39,134 nucleotides of DNA, from NCBI GenBank assembly GCA_007095785.1, contig SFBL01000080.1:1-39134 (forward strand). The letters run 5' to 3'. The position numbers were made by a program, and so were the translations under genes. Every line of letters starts with the position of its first letter. Position 1 is the stretch's first letter. The notes under the pieces were generated by a model, which was given only the letters and a program-made list of their open reading frames with translations, had not been told where the DNA came from and ran no database searches. The DNA is from Microcystis aeruginosa Ma_SC_T_19800800_S464. GTDB taxonomy: Bacteria > Cyanobacteriota > Cyanobacteriia > Cyanobacteriales > Microcystaceae. Positions 14,717 through 23,120 of this stretch are shown one piece after another.

Positions 14717-16669
14717 ATGATTCCAGGATTGCAAGCATTACACAAACTAACCCAGGGTTCCCCAGAGATTACTGTTGCCATTCTTGATGGTGTCGTAGAT
14801 ACTCAACATCCCTGTTTTCAGGGAGCAAAATTAACTCGACTGCCCACCTTAGTATTACATGGTGCAACCAGTGGGCAGATGTCCACCCATGGGACTCATA
14901 TTGCTAGTTTAATTTTTGGACAGCCTAATACAGAAATCGAAGGAATTGCCCCTCAGTGTCACGGTTTACTCGTGCCAGTTTTTTCCGATGACCGACGGCG
15001 ACTATCTCAACTAGATTTAGCCCGTGCGATTGAACAAGCCGCCGAAAATGGAGCGCACATTATTAGTATTAGTGGGGGGGCGCTCACCGATATGGGAGAA
15101 GCAGAAGACTGGCTAGAGCGTGCCATTGAAATGTGTAGCCAGAGAAATATTCTTGTCGTTGCGGCTGCCGGAAATGATGGTTGCGAGTGCCTCCATGTTC
15201 CAGCCGCCCTTCCTGCTGTCCTAGCAGTGGGTGCTGTTGATGCTAGAGGGCATCCCCTCGACTTTAGTAATTGGGGGGAAACCTACCAAAATCAAGGCAT
15301 CCTTGCCCCTGGAGAAAACATCTTAGGGGCAAAACCGGGCGGCGGGACAATACAAATGAGTGGCACTAGCTTCGCTGCGCCCATCGTAGCAGGAGTAGCG
15401 GCTTTATTACTCAGTTTGCAAGTGCAGCGGGGAGAAACACCTAATCCCCACGCAGTCAGGGAAGCACTACTAAAAAGCGCCCTTCCCTGTCAATATGCAG
15501 ACAGTGAAAACGAACCAAAATGTTTAGCCGGCCTGTTGAACATTTCGGGGGCAATTAAACACCTAACCGGAGAAACCATGTCCGAAACAATAGAAACCCA
15601 AGCAATAGAAACCCAAGCAACAGTAGAAGCTTCCGGCTGCGGCTGCGGTGGTACACCTGAAACCACCGAGGTTCAACGCCAAAATCTCGAACTGAGTGCC
15701 GCAACCAGCGCACCGGCAATCCCCGTTGTTGCCGCCCAAATTCCCAACCCTGTAACAACCTCTCAAGGAGTATCCATGCCTGAAACTACCACTAAATCTG
15801 TCACCCCTAGCCAAGCTGCTGAACCCGCTGGTGGAATCGTCTATGCCATTGGCACTTTGGGCTATGATTTCGGTACAGAAGCCCGTCGGGACACATTTAA
15901 ACAACTGATGCCCACCGCCGTAATTGGAGGGATTGAAGTTCCCTCTAATCCCTACGATGCCCGCCAGATGGTGGATTATTTAGCCGATAACCTCTCAGAA
16001 GCCAAATCCTTAATCTGGACCCTGAACCTGGAACTTACCCCAATTTACGCCATTGAACCCCTCGGCTCTTTTTCCCGCGAAGTCTATTCGGCTTTACAGG
16101 AACTGCTTTCGGGACAAGTGCAAGCGGAAGACAGCCCCGAATATATCCAGCGTGTCAGTATTCCGGGACGGATTACTGGGCGCACAGTACGCCTGTTCTC
16201 AGGACAAGTTGTTCCCGTCATTGAACCGGATAGCCCCCGGGGAATTTATGGTTGGCACGTTAATACTTTAGTCCGTGCGGCAATAGAAGCTGTTGGTGCA
16301 GAACAAACAGAAGCCCAAGAAAGCCAAATGCGCCGCACTCTGAGTAGTTTCCTCAACCGCATCTACTACGATTTACGCAATTTAGGGCAAACTTCCCAAG
16401 ACCGCGCCCTCAATTTTGCCGCGACCAATGCTTTCCAAGCAGCACAAACTTTTTCTGAGGCTGTGGGTGCAGGGATGGAGTTAGATAGTATTAATGTTTC
16501 TAAGAGTCCTTTCTGTCGGCTGGATAGCGATTGTTGGGATGTACAGTTAAAATTCTTCGACCCAGAAAATAGCCGCCGCGCTCGTAAAGTATTCCGTTTT
16601 ACTATAGATGTGAGTGACCTAATTCCTGTCACCTTGGGCGAGGTTCGTTCCTGGTCTTCTCCTTATTAG
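14717..16669 (+). CDS. patA: PatA-type cyanobactin protease (subtilisin-like)
   Basis: In cyanobactin pathways PatA cuts the precursor between leader and core. The 650-residue protein has an N-terminal S8 subtilisin domain (about 1-285) with Asp24 (AILDGVVD), His58 (THGTHIAS), oxyanion Asn153 (AAGNDG) and Ser218 (SGTSFAAP). A low-complexity linker (about 288-370) contains a CGCGG motif. The C-terminal part holds the two modules shared by PatA and PatG: one from about 374 (IVYAIGTLGYDFGTEARRD) and one from about 530 to the end (RRTLSSFLNRIYYDLRNLG, SPFCRLDSDCWDVQLKFFDPE). There is no helix-loop-helix insertion between Asp24 and His58, unlike the PatG-type partner, which supports the cleavage rather than macrocyclase role. 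AAGGAG precedes the internal Met354 codon (15776). No signal peptide. Confidence 0.92.
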   Translation: MIPGLQALHKLTQGSPEITVAILDGVVDTQHPCFQGAKLTRLPTLVLHGATSGQMSTHGTHIASLIFGQPNTEIEGIAPQCHGLLVPVFSDDRRRLSQLDLARAIEQAAENGAHIISISGGALTDMGEAEDWLERAIEMCSQRNILVVAAAGNDGCECLHVPAALPAVLAVGAVDARGHPLDFSNWGETYQNQGILAPGENILGAKPGGGTIQMSGTSFAAPIVAGVAALLLSLQVQRGETPNPHAVREALLKSALPCQYADSENEPKCLAGLLNISGAIKHLTGETMSETIETQAIETQATVEASGCGCGGTPETTEVQRQNLELSAATSAPAIPVVAAQIPNPVTTSQGVSMPETTTKSVTPSQAAEPAGGIVYAIGTLGYDFGTEARRDTFKQLMPTAVIGGIEVPSNPYDARQMVDYLADNLSEAKSLIWTLNLELTPIYAIEPLGSFSREVYSALQELLSGQVQAEDSPEYIQRVSIPGRITGRTVRLFSGQVVPVIEPDSPRGIYGWHVNTLVRAAIEAVGAEQTEAQESQMRRTLSSFLNRIYYDLRNLGQTSQDRALNFAATNAFQAAQTFSEAVGAGMELDSINVSKSPFCRLDSDCWDVQLKFFDPENSRRARKVFRFTIDVSDLIPVTLGEVRSWSSPY

Positions 16670-16709
16670 TCCTCTCCCCTAAACTCTATCTATTTACCCC
16701 AAAACAACC

Positions 16710-16919
16710 ATGAGACTTCCCAAACAGTCTGCTCCCGTCAAACGTCCCCATTTTATTCATCCCCACGAATGTGTTGATATTGTTCATGGCGATGGAGAAG
16801 ATTTAGTATCTATCTTGGTTAAGTTAGTTCATGGGGCTAACTACAACGATCCGGCACAATTTCAATACCCTCACTATGGCTATCTAAAAATGTCATCCTT
16901 TGGCGGTTTTCGTTATTAG
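16710..16919 (+). CDS. patB: PatB-like cyanobactin cluster small protein
   Basis: A 69-residue protein 40 bases after the PatA-type gene. Its position (second in A-B-C order) and its look (MRLPKQSAPVKRP, ECVDIVHGDGEDLVSILVKLVHGANYNDP) fit the PatB/AcyB/McaB group of small conserved proteins of unknown, apparently non-essential function. The N-terminus shares SAPV-x-R with the precursor leader. The C-terminal tail is Tyr/Phe/Gly rich (YGYLKMSSFGGFRY). I considered it as a second precursor but it lacks the FAGDDAE/AYDGE-type tail. No clear Shine-Dalgarno is present. Confidence 0.72.
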   Translation: MRLPKQSAPVKRPHFIHPHECVDIVHGDGEDLVSILVKLVHGANYNDPAQFQYPHYGYLKMSSFGGFRY

Positions 16920-16965
16920 TATCGACTTCTAAAACCTAACAAAAAACACTGAAGGAAATCAAACA

Positions 16966-17187
16966 ATGGCTGACTCTAAAAGTTCTAAGCAATCAGAAAC
17001 CAATCCGAATGTTGAGCAACCAGAAACAAAAAAATCCAACATTCAACCACAGGAAACAACTCAACCTAAAGCTAAATATATTCCCGCAACTGGGTTAGAA
17101 GATTACGGACGCTGGAAATTGATGTTCCAAGACCGCAAGGCGAATCCCAATGATCCGCCGTTTCGTCGGGGTCAAATTTGGTGTTAA
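16966..17187 (+). CDS. patC: PatC-like cyanobactin cluster small protein
   Basis: A 73-residue protein 46 bases after the PatB-like gene with AAGGA upstream of the ATG. The first 40 residues are a disordered, Gln/Glu/Thr/Lys-rich stretch; the conserved part is the C-terminal IPATGLEDYGRWKL...NDPPFRRGQIW. Position and this C-terminal block fit the PatC/TenC/TruC group, whose function is unknown. It ends in Cys. It converges with a Uma2 gene only 10 bases away. Confidence 0.72.
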   Translation: MADSKSSKQSETNPNVEQPETKKSNIQPQETTQPKAKYIPATGLEDYGRWKLMFQDRKANPNDPPFRRGQIWC

Positions 17188-17197
17188 ACACCTTCCC

Positions 17198-17989
17198 TTA
17201 ATCTTCAGGTTCTATCCCTAATGCCCTTAACTGTTCCGCTAGGCGCTCGGCTCGTTGTCGCTCCTGTTCGGCTCGTTGTCGTTCCTGTTCAGTAGATTCC
17301 TGGGAAGTTAACAACAAGTTACCTTCCCCATCCCACCAGCGAAGCCATGGAAAGAATTGATTTTGGTATTCTCCTTGCCAAATTCCTAACTCTACCTTTA
17401 AAGGAACAATGGGATAATGACCGCGCTGATTAGGAGTCATTTTTTGGTAACGACCATTAACTAACTGGTACATCTCAATCTGGGCCTTGTTAACTTCATA
17501 AATTCCATAAAAAGGAATTTGAATCGCTCGCTCATAGATCCAAAATTTACCCTTAACAGGCGTTTTATCCCGTTCTTCTTCGCCATTGCCAGAGACAAAT
17601 TCTAAGGCAATAACCGGTTCAATGGTTTCTTTCCACATCACAAAGGAACGGCGAACTTGACCATCAATAGTCGTGGGGACATGGGGAACATAAAACCAAT
17701 CGGGAGCAACAGCACCCTTTTCTAGCGATTCTGGATGCTCTGGCAATCGCCAATAAATCCCACAATCTCGACCTAGACAGTAATTACCGTCAGGATGTAA
17801 TTGTTCTAAAAGGGGTGTAATAGTATCCGTTAAAAGGTCTGCTTGGGGAGGCTCTTGATAGTTTTTCACAAAACTTCCATCTTTATCGGGGAGTTGGGTG
17901 TGGTCGGGTAAAGGGGAATCGCAATACACCGTTGCAGAAGGTTCCTGAATTGTGGTTGAGGATTGTACCGTTTGGGTGATTGAACTCAT
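17198..17989 (-). CDS. Long Uma2-family protein with C-terminal coiled coil
   Basis: A 263-residue Uma2-type protein of a longer subgroup. The core shows GNYCLGRDCGIYWRLPEHPESLEKGAVAPDWFYVP and VIALEFVSGNGEEERD, the nuclease-fold region. The end is an Arg/Glu/Gln coiled coil made of two EQERQRA repeats followed by LAEQLRALGIEPED, a common tail of this subgroup. GGGGAATTAAAG precedes the ATG at 17989. It lies opposite in strand between the PatC-like and PatG-type genes and so probably breaks their operon. Confidence 0.88.
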   Translation of the reverse strand: MSSITQTVQSSTTIQEPSATVYCDSPLPDHTQLPDKDGSFVKNYQEPPQADLLTDTITPLLEQLHPDGNYCLGRDCGIYWRLPEHPESLEKGAVAPDWFYVPHVPTTIDGQVRRSFVMWKETIEPVIALEFVSGNGEEERDKTPVKGKFWIYERAIQIPFYGIYEVNKAQIEMYQLVNGRYQKMTPNQRGHYPIVPLKVELGIWQGEYQNQFFPWLRWWDGEGNLLLTSQESTEQERQRAEQERQRAERLAEQLRALGIEPED

Positions 17990-18056
17990 CTTTAATTCCC
18001 CTATTTTTGTTATCTAGCTTTTATTCTATAACTGTTCTTGAAAATCTGTACAAACT

Positions 18057-21056
18057 ATGCCTGATCTCAATGCTATCCCCGGAATGACCGCTCTTCGCTC
18101 CCATACCAAAGGCGATCCACGCATCAAAATCGCCGTTCTTGATGGACCAGTTGACTTAGATCGCGCCTGTTTTCAAGGAGCAAATATTACCCGTATTAAT
18201 CCTTATTGGGCCGAAGAATTTCCCATCGATCCCCAACACTTACAAGCCTTTTTAGATGTAGAAAAAAGTGGCAAAAGTGATGAAGAAAAAGAGGAAATGT
18301 TTAAGGAGGCGATTCCAGATGAAAATATCCGCCAGAGCTTGCATTTGCGCTTCCATGCTAACCATATTATCAGCACCATTTGTGGACAGCCAGATTCACC
18401 GGTAGAAGGGATTGCTCCTAACGCAACGGTGATAAATATTCCCATTGCTTATGGGAATGACGATTTTATCAATCCTCTCAATCTTTCTCGTGCGATTAGC
18501 ACCGCTATTGAACAGGGAGTTAATATTATCCATTGTGCCGCTTGTCACCCAACTCAAAGCGGATTAGCTCACGAATTTATTGATAAAGCGATTCGTCAAG
18601 CACAGGATAATAATATACTCGTTATTGCTCCTGGTGGTAATGATAAAGGAGAGTGTTGGTGCGTTCCTGCGGTGTTAGAAAATGTCCTGACCGTAGGAGC
18701 GATGAAAGATACAGGAGAGCCATTTAAATTCAGTAATTTTGGCGGTAAATATGCGACTCAAGGGATTCTTGCTCCCGGAGAGAATATTCTAGGATCTCAA
18801 CCCGGAACTGATGACCCTATCCGCAAAAAAGGGACTAGCTGCGCTGCTCCAATTGTGACAGGAACGGCCGCTTTATTAATGAGTTTACAATTAGAACAGG
18901 GTTTATCTCCTGATGCAGAAGCAGTAAGAGCAGCCTTGACTAATAGTGCCATTCCCTGCGATCCTAAGGAAGTAGAAGAACCAGAACGCTGTTTACTCGG
19001 AAAAATTAACATTGCTGGAGCTTATGAATTATTAACTGGTCAAAAATTGCTAGAAAATCAATCTTCTGAAACTACATTTGTGTTAACAGGTTCTCCTTCT
19101 GTTCCTCAAAAAACTCTATCCACAACTTATACTGCTAATTTTCCTAGTTTGCTATTTGAAAAAAGAATATCTTTAGCAATTACTAGCTATTTAGGTAAAT
19201 TAATTACCCTTAGTCCCGAAAATAATCAACTCAAGATCCAGTGTAAAACTTTTGAACGTCCGATGGGGTTAGCAGTAAGTGAAAATCAAATTGCCATAGG
19301 AGATGGCTATCAAATTTGGCAGTTACAAAAAAGCACTTCATTAAACGGAAATGATTATTATTTACCAAAAACTATTCACGTTACAGGTGGTATTGATATT
19401 CATGAGATCGAATGGATTGGAAACGAATTGTGGTTTATCAATACAAAATTTTCTTGTTTATCTACCCTTGATGACAACTACAGTTTCGCTTGTCGTTGGA
19501 AACCCCCTTTCATTAAAAAATTAGACGCTCAAGACCGATGCCATTTAAACGGACTGGCAGTCAAAGATAATCGGCCTAAGTATGTTACCATGTTAGCCCA
19601 ATCCCATACCCCTAACGGCTGGAGAGAACAGATGGAAGATGGGGGAGTATTAATGGACATTGAGACTAATGAAGTTGTGGTGCAAGGGTTAAGTATGCCT
19701 CATTCTCCCCGTTGGTATCAGGATAAGTTATGGTTGCTTGAATCTGCAAAAAATAGGATAGGGTATGTTGATTTCAAACATAATCAATTGATTCCTTTAG
19801 CTAATCTTTCTGGATATGCTAGAGGATTAGTTTTTTGTGAAAATTTAGCATTTGTCGGTTTATCTCAAGCACGACATGGAGAATCGAACTCTCAACCAAA
19901 TAGCAAGAATTTATGTGGCATTGCTGTCATTGATCTTCAAACAGGTGAAACGATTGCTTCTTTGTGTTTTGAATCTGGAGTAGATGAAATTTTTGGTGTT
20001 TCTGTATTAGAAGGATCTGGCTTTCCTATAATTCCTGAATGGAATGAGGAAATGTTAGCTAACACTTTTATTTTGCCACAAACTTTTGCTTCTCCTTTAG
20101 TTGTATCTGCTTCAACTAAAGTTGCCCCTTCAGTCATCACCAATACTTCACAATCTCATAGTGAAATAGCTATTTCAGCTAATAATATTTCTGGTGCAGT
20201 TACTCCTAGTCAACGCTCAAACCTCGTTTATGTGTTAGGAACTTTAGGTTATGATTTCGGAACAGAAGCGCGTCGGGATACTTTTAAACAGTTAATGCCA
20301 ACCATCACGATCGATAATATTGAATTACCATCCAATCCCTACGATGCACGACAAATGGTAGATTATTTAGAAAGTAATCTATCAGAAACTAAGTCTTTAA
20401 TTTGGACAGTGAATTTAGAACTAACTCCCATCTATGCAATTAAACCAGTGGGAGCTTTTGCCGCTGAGATTTATCAAGTCATGCAATATATGTTAGCGGG
20501 TCAAATATTGCCAGAAGCTGACGAAGATTATGTGGAAAGGGTGAGTATTCCGGGCATTCTTACCGATGAAACTGTGAAACTATTTTCTGGTCAAATTATT
20601 CCTGTCCTCAAAGTCAATAGTCCCCGGGGAATGTATGGCTGGAAAGTTAATACTTTGATTGAATCAGCCATAGAAACTGTTAGTGCAGAACATGAAATCG
20701 CCGATGAATCTAGGATGCGGCGTTCTCTGACAAGTTTCTTAAATCGTGTTTATTATGACTTACGCAATGTCGGACAAATCGCCCGGGATCGCGCTTTAAA
20801 TTTTGCCGCTACTAACGCTTTTCAAGCAGTACAAACCTTCTCCCAAGCAGTAGCAATAGGAATGGAATTACACAGTATTGAAGTAGAAAAAAGTCCCTTT
20901 TGTCGCTATGGTAGTGAATGTTGGGATGTGAAATTAAAATTCTTTGATCCCGAAAATGGTCTGCGCGCTAAACGAGTTTTTCGCTTTACCATTGATGTCA
21001 GCGATCGCACCCCTGTAACTTTAGGTGAAGTGCGTTCTTGGGCTGTTTCTAAATAG
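18057..21056 (+). CDS. patG: PatG-type cyanobactin macrocyclase with an extra TIGR03032-like domain
   Basis: In cyanobactin pathways PatG removes the C-terminal tail and joins the core ends. The 999-residue protein has an S8 domain (about 1-330) with Asp29, His100, Asn195 and Ser261 (KGTSCAAP). Between Asp29 and His100 lies an insertion of about 35-40 residues, mostly helical and acidic (FLDVEK...SDEEKEEMFKEA), in the place of the capping helix-loop-helix that marks PatG macrocyclases and is absent from the PatA-type partner. Residues about 365-675 resemble the TIGR03032/DUF4915 family (FERPMGLAVSENQIAIGDGYQIWQL, GGIDIHEIEWIGNELWFINT, HSPRWYQDKLWLLES). The C-terminal modules shared with PatA begin at about 722 (LVYVLGTLGYDFGTEARRD) and continue to the end. 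The N-terminal FMN oxidase of PatG is absent, as in clusters without azoles. No ribosome-binding site is evident. Confidence 0.9.
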   Translation: MPDLNAIPGMTALRSHTKGDPRIKIAVLDGPVDLDRACFQGANITRINPYWAEEFPIDPQHLQAFLDVEKSGKSDEEKEEMFKEAIPDENIRQSLHLRFHANHIISTICGQPDSPVEGIAPNATVINIPIAYGNDDFINPLNLSRAISTAIEQGVNIIHCAACHPTQSGLAHEFIDKAIRQAQDNNILVIAPGGNDKGECWCVPAVLENVLTVGAMKDTGEPFKFSNFGGKYATQGILAPGENILGSQPGTDDPIRKKGTSCAAPIVTGTAALLMSLQLEQGLSPDAEAVRAALTNSAIPCDPKEVEEPERCLLGKINIAGAYELLTGQKLLENQSSETTFVLTGSPSVPQKTLSTTYTANFPSLLFEKRISLAITSYLGKLITLSPENNQLKIQCKTFERPMGLAVSENQIAIGDGYQIWQLQKSTSLNGNDYYLPKTIHVTGGIDIHEIEWIGNELWFINTKFSCLSTLDDNYSFACRWKPPFIKKLDAQDRCHLNGLAVKDNRPKYVTMLAQSHTPNGWREQMEDGGVLMDIETNEVVVQGLSMPHSPRWYQDKLWLLESAKNRIGYVDFKHNQLIPLANLSGYARGLVFCENLAFVGLSQARHGESNSQPNSKNLCGIAVIDLQTGETIASLCFESGVDEIFGVSVLEGSGFPIIPEWNEEMLANTFILPQTFASPLVVSASTKVAPSVITNTSQSHSEIAISANNISGAVTPSQRSNLVYVLGTLGYDFGTEARRDTFKQLMPTITIDNIELPSNPYDARQMVDYLESNLSETKSLIWTVNLELTPIYAIKPVGAFAAEIYQVMQYMLAGQILPEADEDYVERVSIPGILTDETVKLFSGQIIPVLKVNSPRGMYGWKVNTLIESAIETVSAEHEIADESRMRRSLTSFLNRVYYDLRNVGQIARDRALNFAATNAFQAVQTFSQAVAIGMELHSIEVEKSPFCRYGSECWDVKLKFFDPENGLRAKRVFRFTIDVSDRTPVTLGEVRSWAVSK

Positions 21057-21199
21057 CCTGAGTCTGCTAAGTACCTAAGCAAAAAATGATTAACCAATAA
21101 GGCCAGGGTTAACTTGTCAAAATTGCACCAAATGTACTTAGCAAAAATGCTGCTCAAATTCAATTATAATTAACTTCTTATTCAAAATTTTAGTTAATT

Positions 21200-22225
21200 A
21201 TGCGTTACAAACTTTTAGGTAATAGTGGTCTGCGGGTTTCCGAACTATGTCTAGGAACGATGACATTCGGGGAAGATTGGGGTTGGGGAGCGGATAAAGA
21301 GGAAAGTCGGGCGGTTTTTCAGGCTTTTGCGGAAGCGGGCGGCAATTTTCTCGATACTGCTAATATCTACACTAACGGAACCAGTGAAACATTAGTGGGG
21401 GAATTTGTCAAGGGCGATCGAGAAAAATGGGTAATCGCCACGAAATATTCTCTCAACACGCGCCCCGGCGATGTCAATGCCTGCGGAAATCATCGAAAAA
21501 ACCTCTTTCAGGCGGTAGAAGCTAGTTTAAAGCGTTTAGGCACTGATTACATCGATTTACTCTGGCTTCATATTTGGGACTCTCTCACTCCTATGGAGGA
21601 AGTGATGCGTGCTTTCGATGATTTGGTCAGGATGGGAAAAGTGCTTTATATCGGCATTTCTGACAGTCCTGCTTGGATTGTCTCCCAAGCAAACACCCTG
21701 GCCACCCTACGGGGATGGACACCCTTTATCGGACTACAAATAGAATATTCTCTCAAGGAACGCACCCCTGAACGGGAATTATTGCCTATGGCCAAAGCAT
21801 TAAATATCGGGGTGACAGCTTGGAGTCCCCTGGGAGGAGGCGTTTTAACGGGAAAATATAATCAACCCAACCCCGTCGATGGTCGTTTAAGCATGACCGA
21901 CCAACCTTTTCAAATTTTTGATCGCGATCTGAAAATTGCCGAGACTGTCCTAGAGATTGCCAGAGAAATCGGCAAATCGCCGGCACAAGTGGCGTTAAAT
22001 TGGCTCAGAAATCGCCCTAACTCCGTAATTCCTATCATTGGCGCTCGAAAATTGTCCCAATTGCAGGATAATCTCACCTGTGTGGATTTTAACCTGACTG
22101 GGGAACAGCTGCAACGACTGGATAATATCAGCGCCATTTCCCTCGGTTTTCCCCACGAACTTTTAGCCAGTCAATTTGTTCGCGATATCCTATTAGGAGG
22201 AGTAGCGGCACAATTGGATCGATGA
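21200..22225 (+). CDS. Aldo/keto reductase
   Basis: NADPH-dependent carbonyl reductase of the AKR superfamily, 341 residues, soluble. The catalytic tetrad is readable: Asp52 and Tyr57 in LDTANIYTNG, Lys82 in ATKYS, and His124 in LLWLHIWD. The C-terminal cofactor region (VIPIIGARKLSQLQDNL) is typical. It belongs to the Tas/YajO-like bacterial group; the substrate cannot be told. Its stop overlaps the start of the next gene (ATGA), indicating translational coupling. It begins 140 bases after the cyanobactin genes and is probably an ordinary core gene at the island edge. Confidence 0.92.
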   Translation: MRYKLLGNSGLRVSELCLGTMTFGEDWGWGADKEESRAVFQAFAEAGGNFLDTANIYTNGTSETLVGEFVKGDREKWVIATKYSLNTRPGDVNACGNHRKNLFQAVEASLKRLGTDYIDLLWLHIWDSLTPMEEVMRAFDDLVRMGKVLYIGISDSPAWIVSQANTLATLRGWTPFIGLQIEYSLKERTPERELLPMAKALNIGVTAWSPLGGGVLTGKYNQPNPVDGRLSMTDQPFQIFDRDLKIAETVLEIAREIGKSPAQVALNWLRNRPNSVIPIIGARKLSQLQDNLTCVDFNLTGEQLQRLDNISAISLGFPHELLASQFVRDILLGGVAAQLDR

Positions 22226-22629
22226 TGGAAGTCTTTGTTTATGGAACCCTGAAACCTAAGGAGAGTAACTATTCTGCCTACTGTGCAGGAAAAGTGATCA
22301 ACTCTAAAACCGCCTACACAAAGGGGCATTTATACCATCTTACCGCCCTCGGTTATCCCGGACTGACCGAGGGCGAGGGCTGGGTGAAGGGAATTTTATT
22401 GACTTTTAACGCAGATTATGATATTGGGCTTTTGGATAGTTTGGAAGATTATCAACCCGGCAGAGCTGCAGAAGAAAACGAGTATCAGCGTCGCAGAATC
22501 CCTATTTATAATCTAGAGCGAGAATTGATCGGCGAGGCCTGGGGATATATGATGACACCGGCAAAAATAGCTATCCATGGCGGTATTTGGCTGCCTTCTG
22601 GTTGGTGGACCGGGAGCGATCGAGAATAG
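22222..22629 (+). CDS. Gamma-glutamylcyclotransferase-like protein
   Basis: A 135-residue protein of the GGCT/AIG2-like fold, which in characterised members cyclises gamma-glutamyl amines to 5-oxoproline. The nucleotide- or substrate-loop motif VYGTLKPKESNY is at the N-terminus, and DSLEDYQPG with the acidic stretch before YQRRRIPIY fits the family. ATG 22222 overlaps the stop of the reductase gene; ATG 22225 one codon later is equally good. Substrate unknown. Confidence 0.87.
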   Translation: MMEVFVYGTLKPKESNYSAYCAGKVINSKTAYTKGHLYHLTALGYPGLTEGEGWVKGILLTFNADYDIGLLDSLEDYQPGRAAEENEYQRRRIPIYNLERELIGEAWGYMMTPAKIAIHGGIWLPSGWWTGSDRE

Positions 22630-22688
22630 GGATGAGGGGGCCGATTCTGTTAAGATATACAAATTAAAAGCTTAATCGTGAAAAAATT

Positions 22689-22889
22689 ATGTATTTACTC
22701 CTAGAAGTGGCCAGTGGCAAATTCCCCGTTTATTTCGTGGCAGTTTATGTGGTCGGTTTTCTCGCTGCTGTCACCATCGGTTCGATCGCTTGGTATAATT
22801 CTAAACGCCCGGTCGGTTGGGAAGATGCCCAAAGACCGGATATTATCCCCGAAGTGAAGACAGGGGTAGATTCGGATTCTCAATCCTAG
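22689..22889 (+). CDS. Small single-span thylakoid-type protein, probably Psb35-like
   Basis: A 66-residue protein with one clear membrane helix (about 16-36, VYFVAVYVVGFLAAVTIGSIAW) followed by a basic then acidic tail (NSKRPVGWEDAQRPDIIPEV). The helix-SKRP-GWE pattern matches, as far as I remember, the cyanobacterial Psb35 photosystem II assembly protein that binds CP47 and high-light-inducible proteins; I cannot confirm this without alignment. It stands alone with short spacers. Confidence 0.65.
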   Translation: MYLLLEVASGKFPVYFVAVYVVGFLAAVTIGSIAWYNSKRPVGWEDAQRPDIIPEVKTGVDSDSQS

Positions 22890-23120
22890 AAAAAGGCAGT
22901 GATCAGTTATTTTAGCCGTCAGCTTTTTTCTCCCTTCTCAGCAGTTATCAGGTTGGTTGCGGGGGCTAAAGACCTTACTAGGCACTGATTTCAGGCATTT
23001 CAGCCTTATTGGCTGTTTAAACGTTTCGCAGCGATGAGAAACACGATCAATCAGCCAAGGTCGATCGCAAATCGCTATGATAGAATATTGGGTCTTTAAT
23101 TTCCGTCCCCTCCCCCTCTT
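22890..23120. other. Intergenic region upstream of der
   Basis: No gene recognised. It has one CAGTGATCAGTTAT-type repeat remnant near 22898 and a short imperfect palindromic stretch (CATTTCAGCCTTATTGGCTG) near 22995. A GATCGCAAATCGC sequence near 23062 is HIP1-like. The der promoter is presumably here but no convincing box stands out. Confidence 0.5.

Noticed and set aside
16710-17187. PatB-like and PatC-like proteins as additional precursors
   Set aside because: Neither has a core followed by a FAGDDAE or AYDGE-type tail; position and length fit PatB and PatC better.
16920-18056. A YcaO heterocyclase or precursor gene between the PatC-like and PatG-type genes
   Set aside because: The interval is filled by a Uma2 gene on the other strand; no other coding stretch seen.
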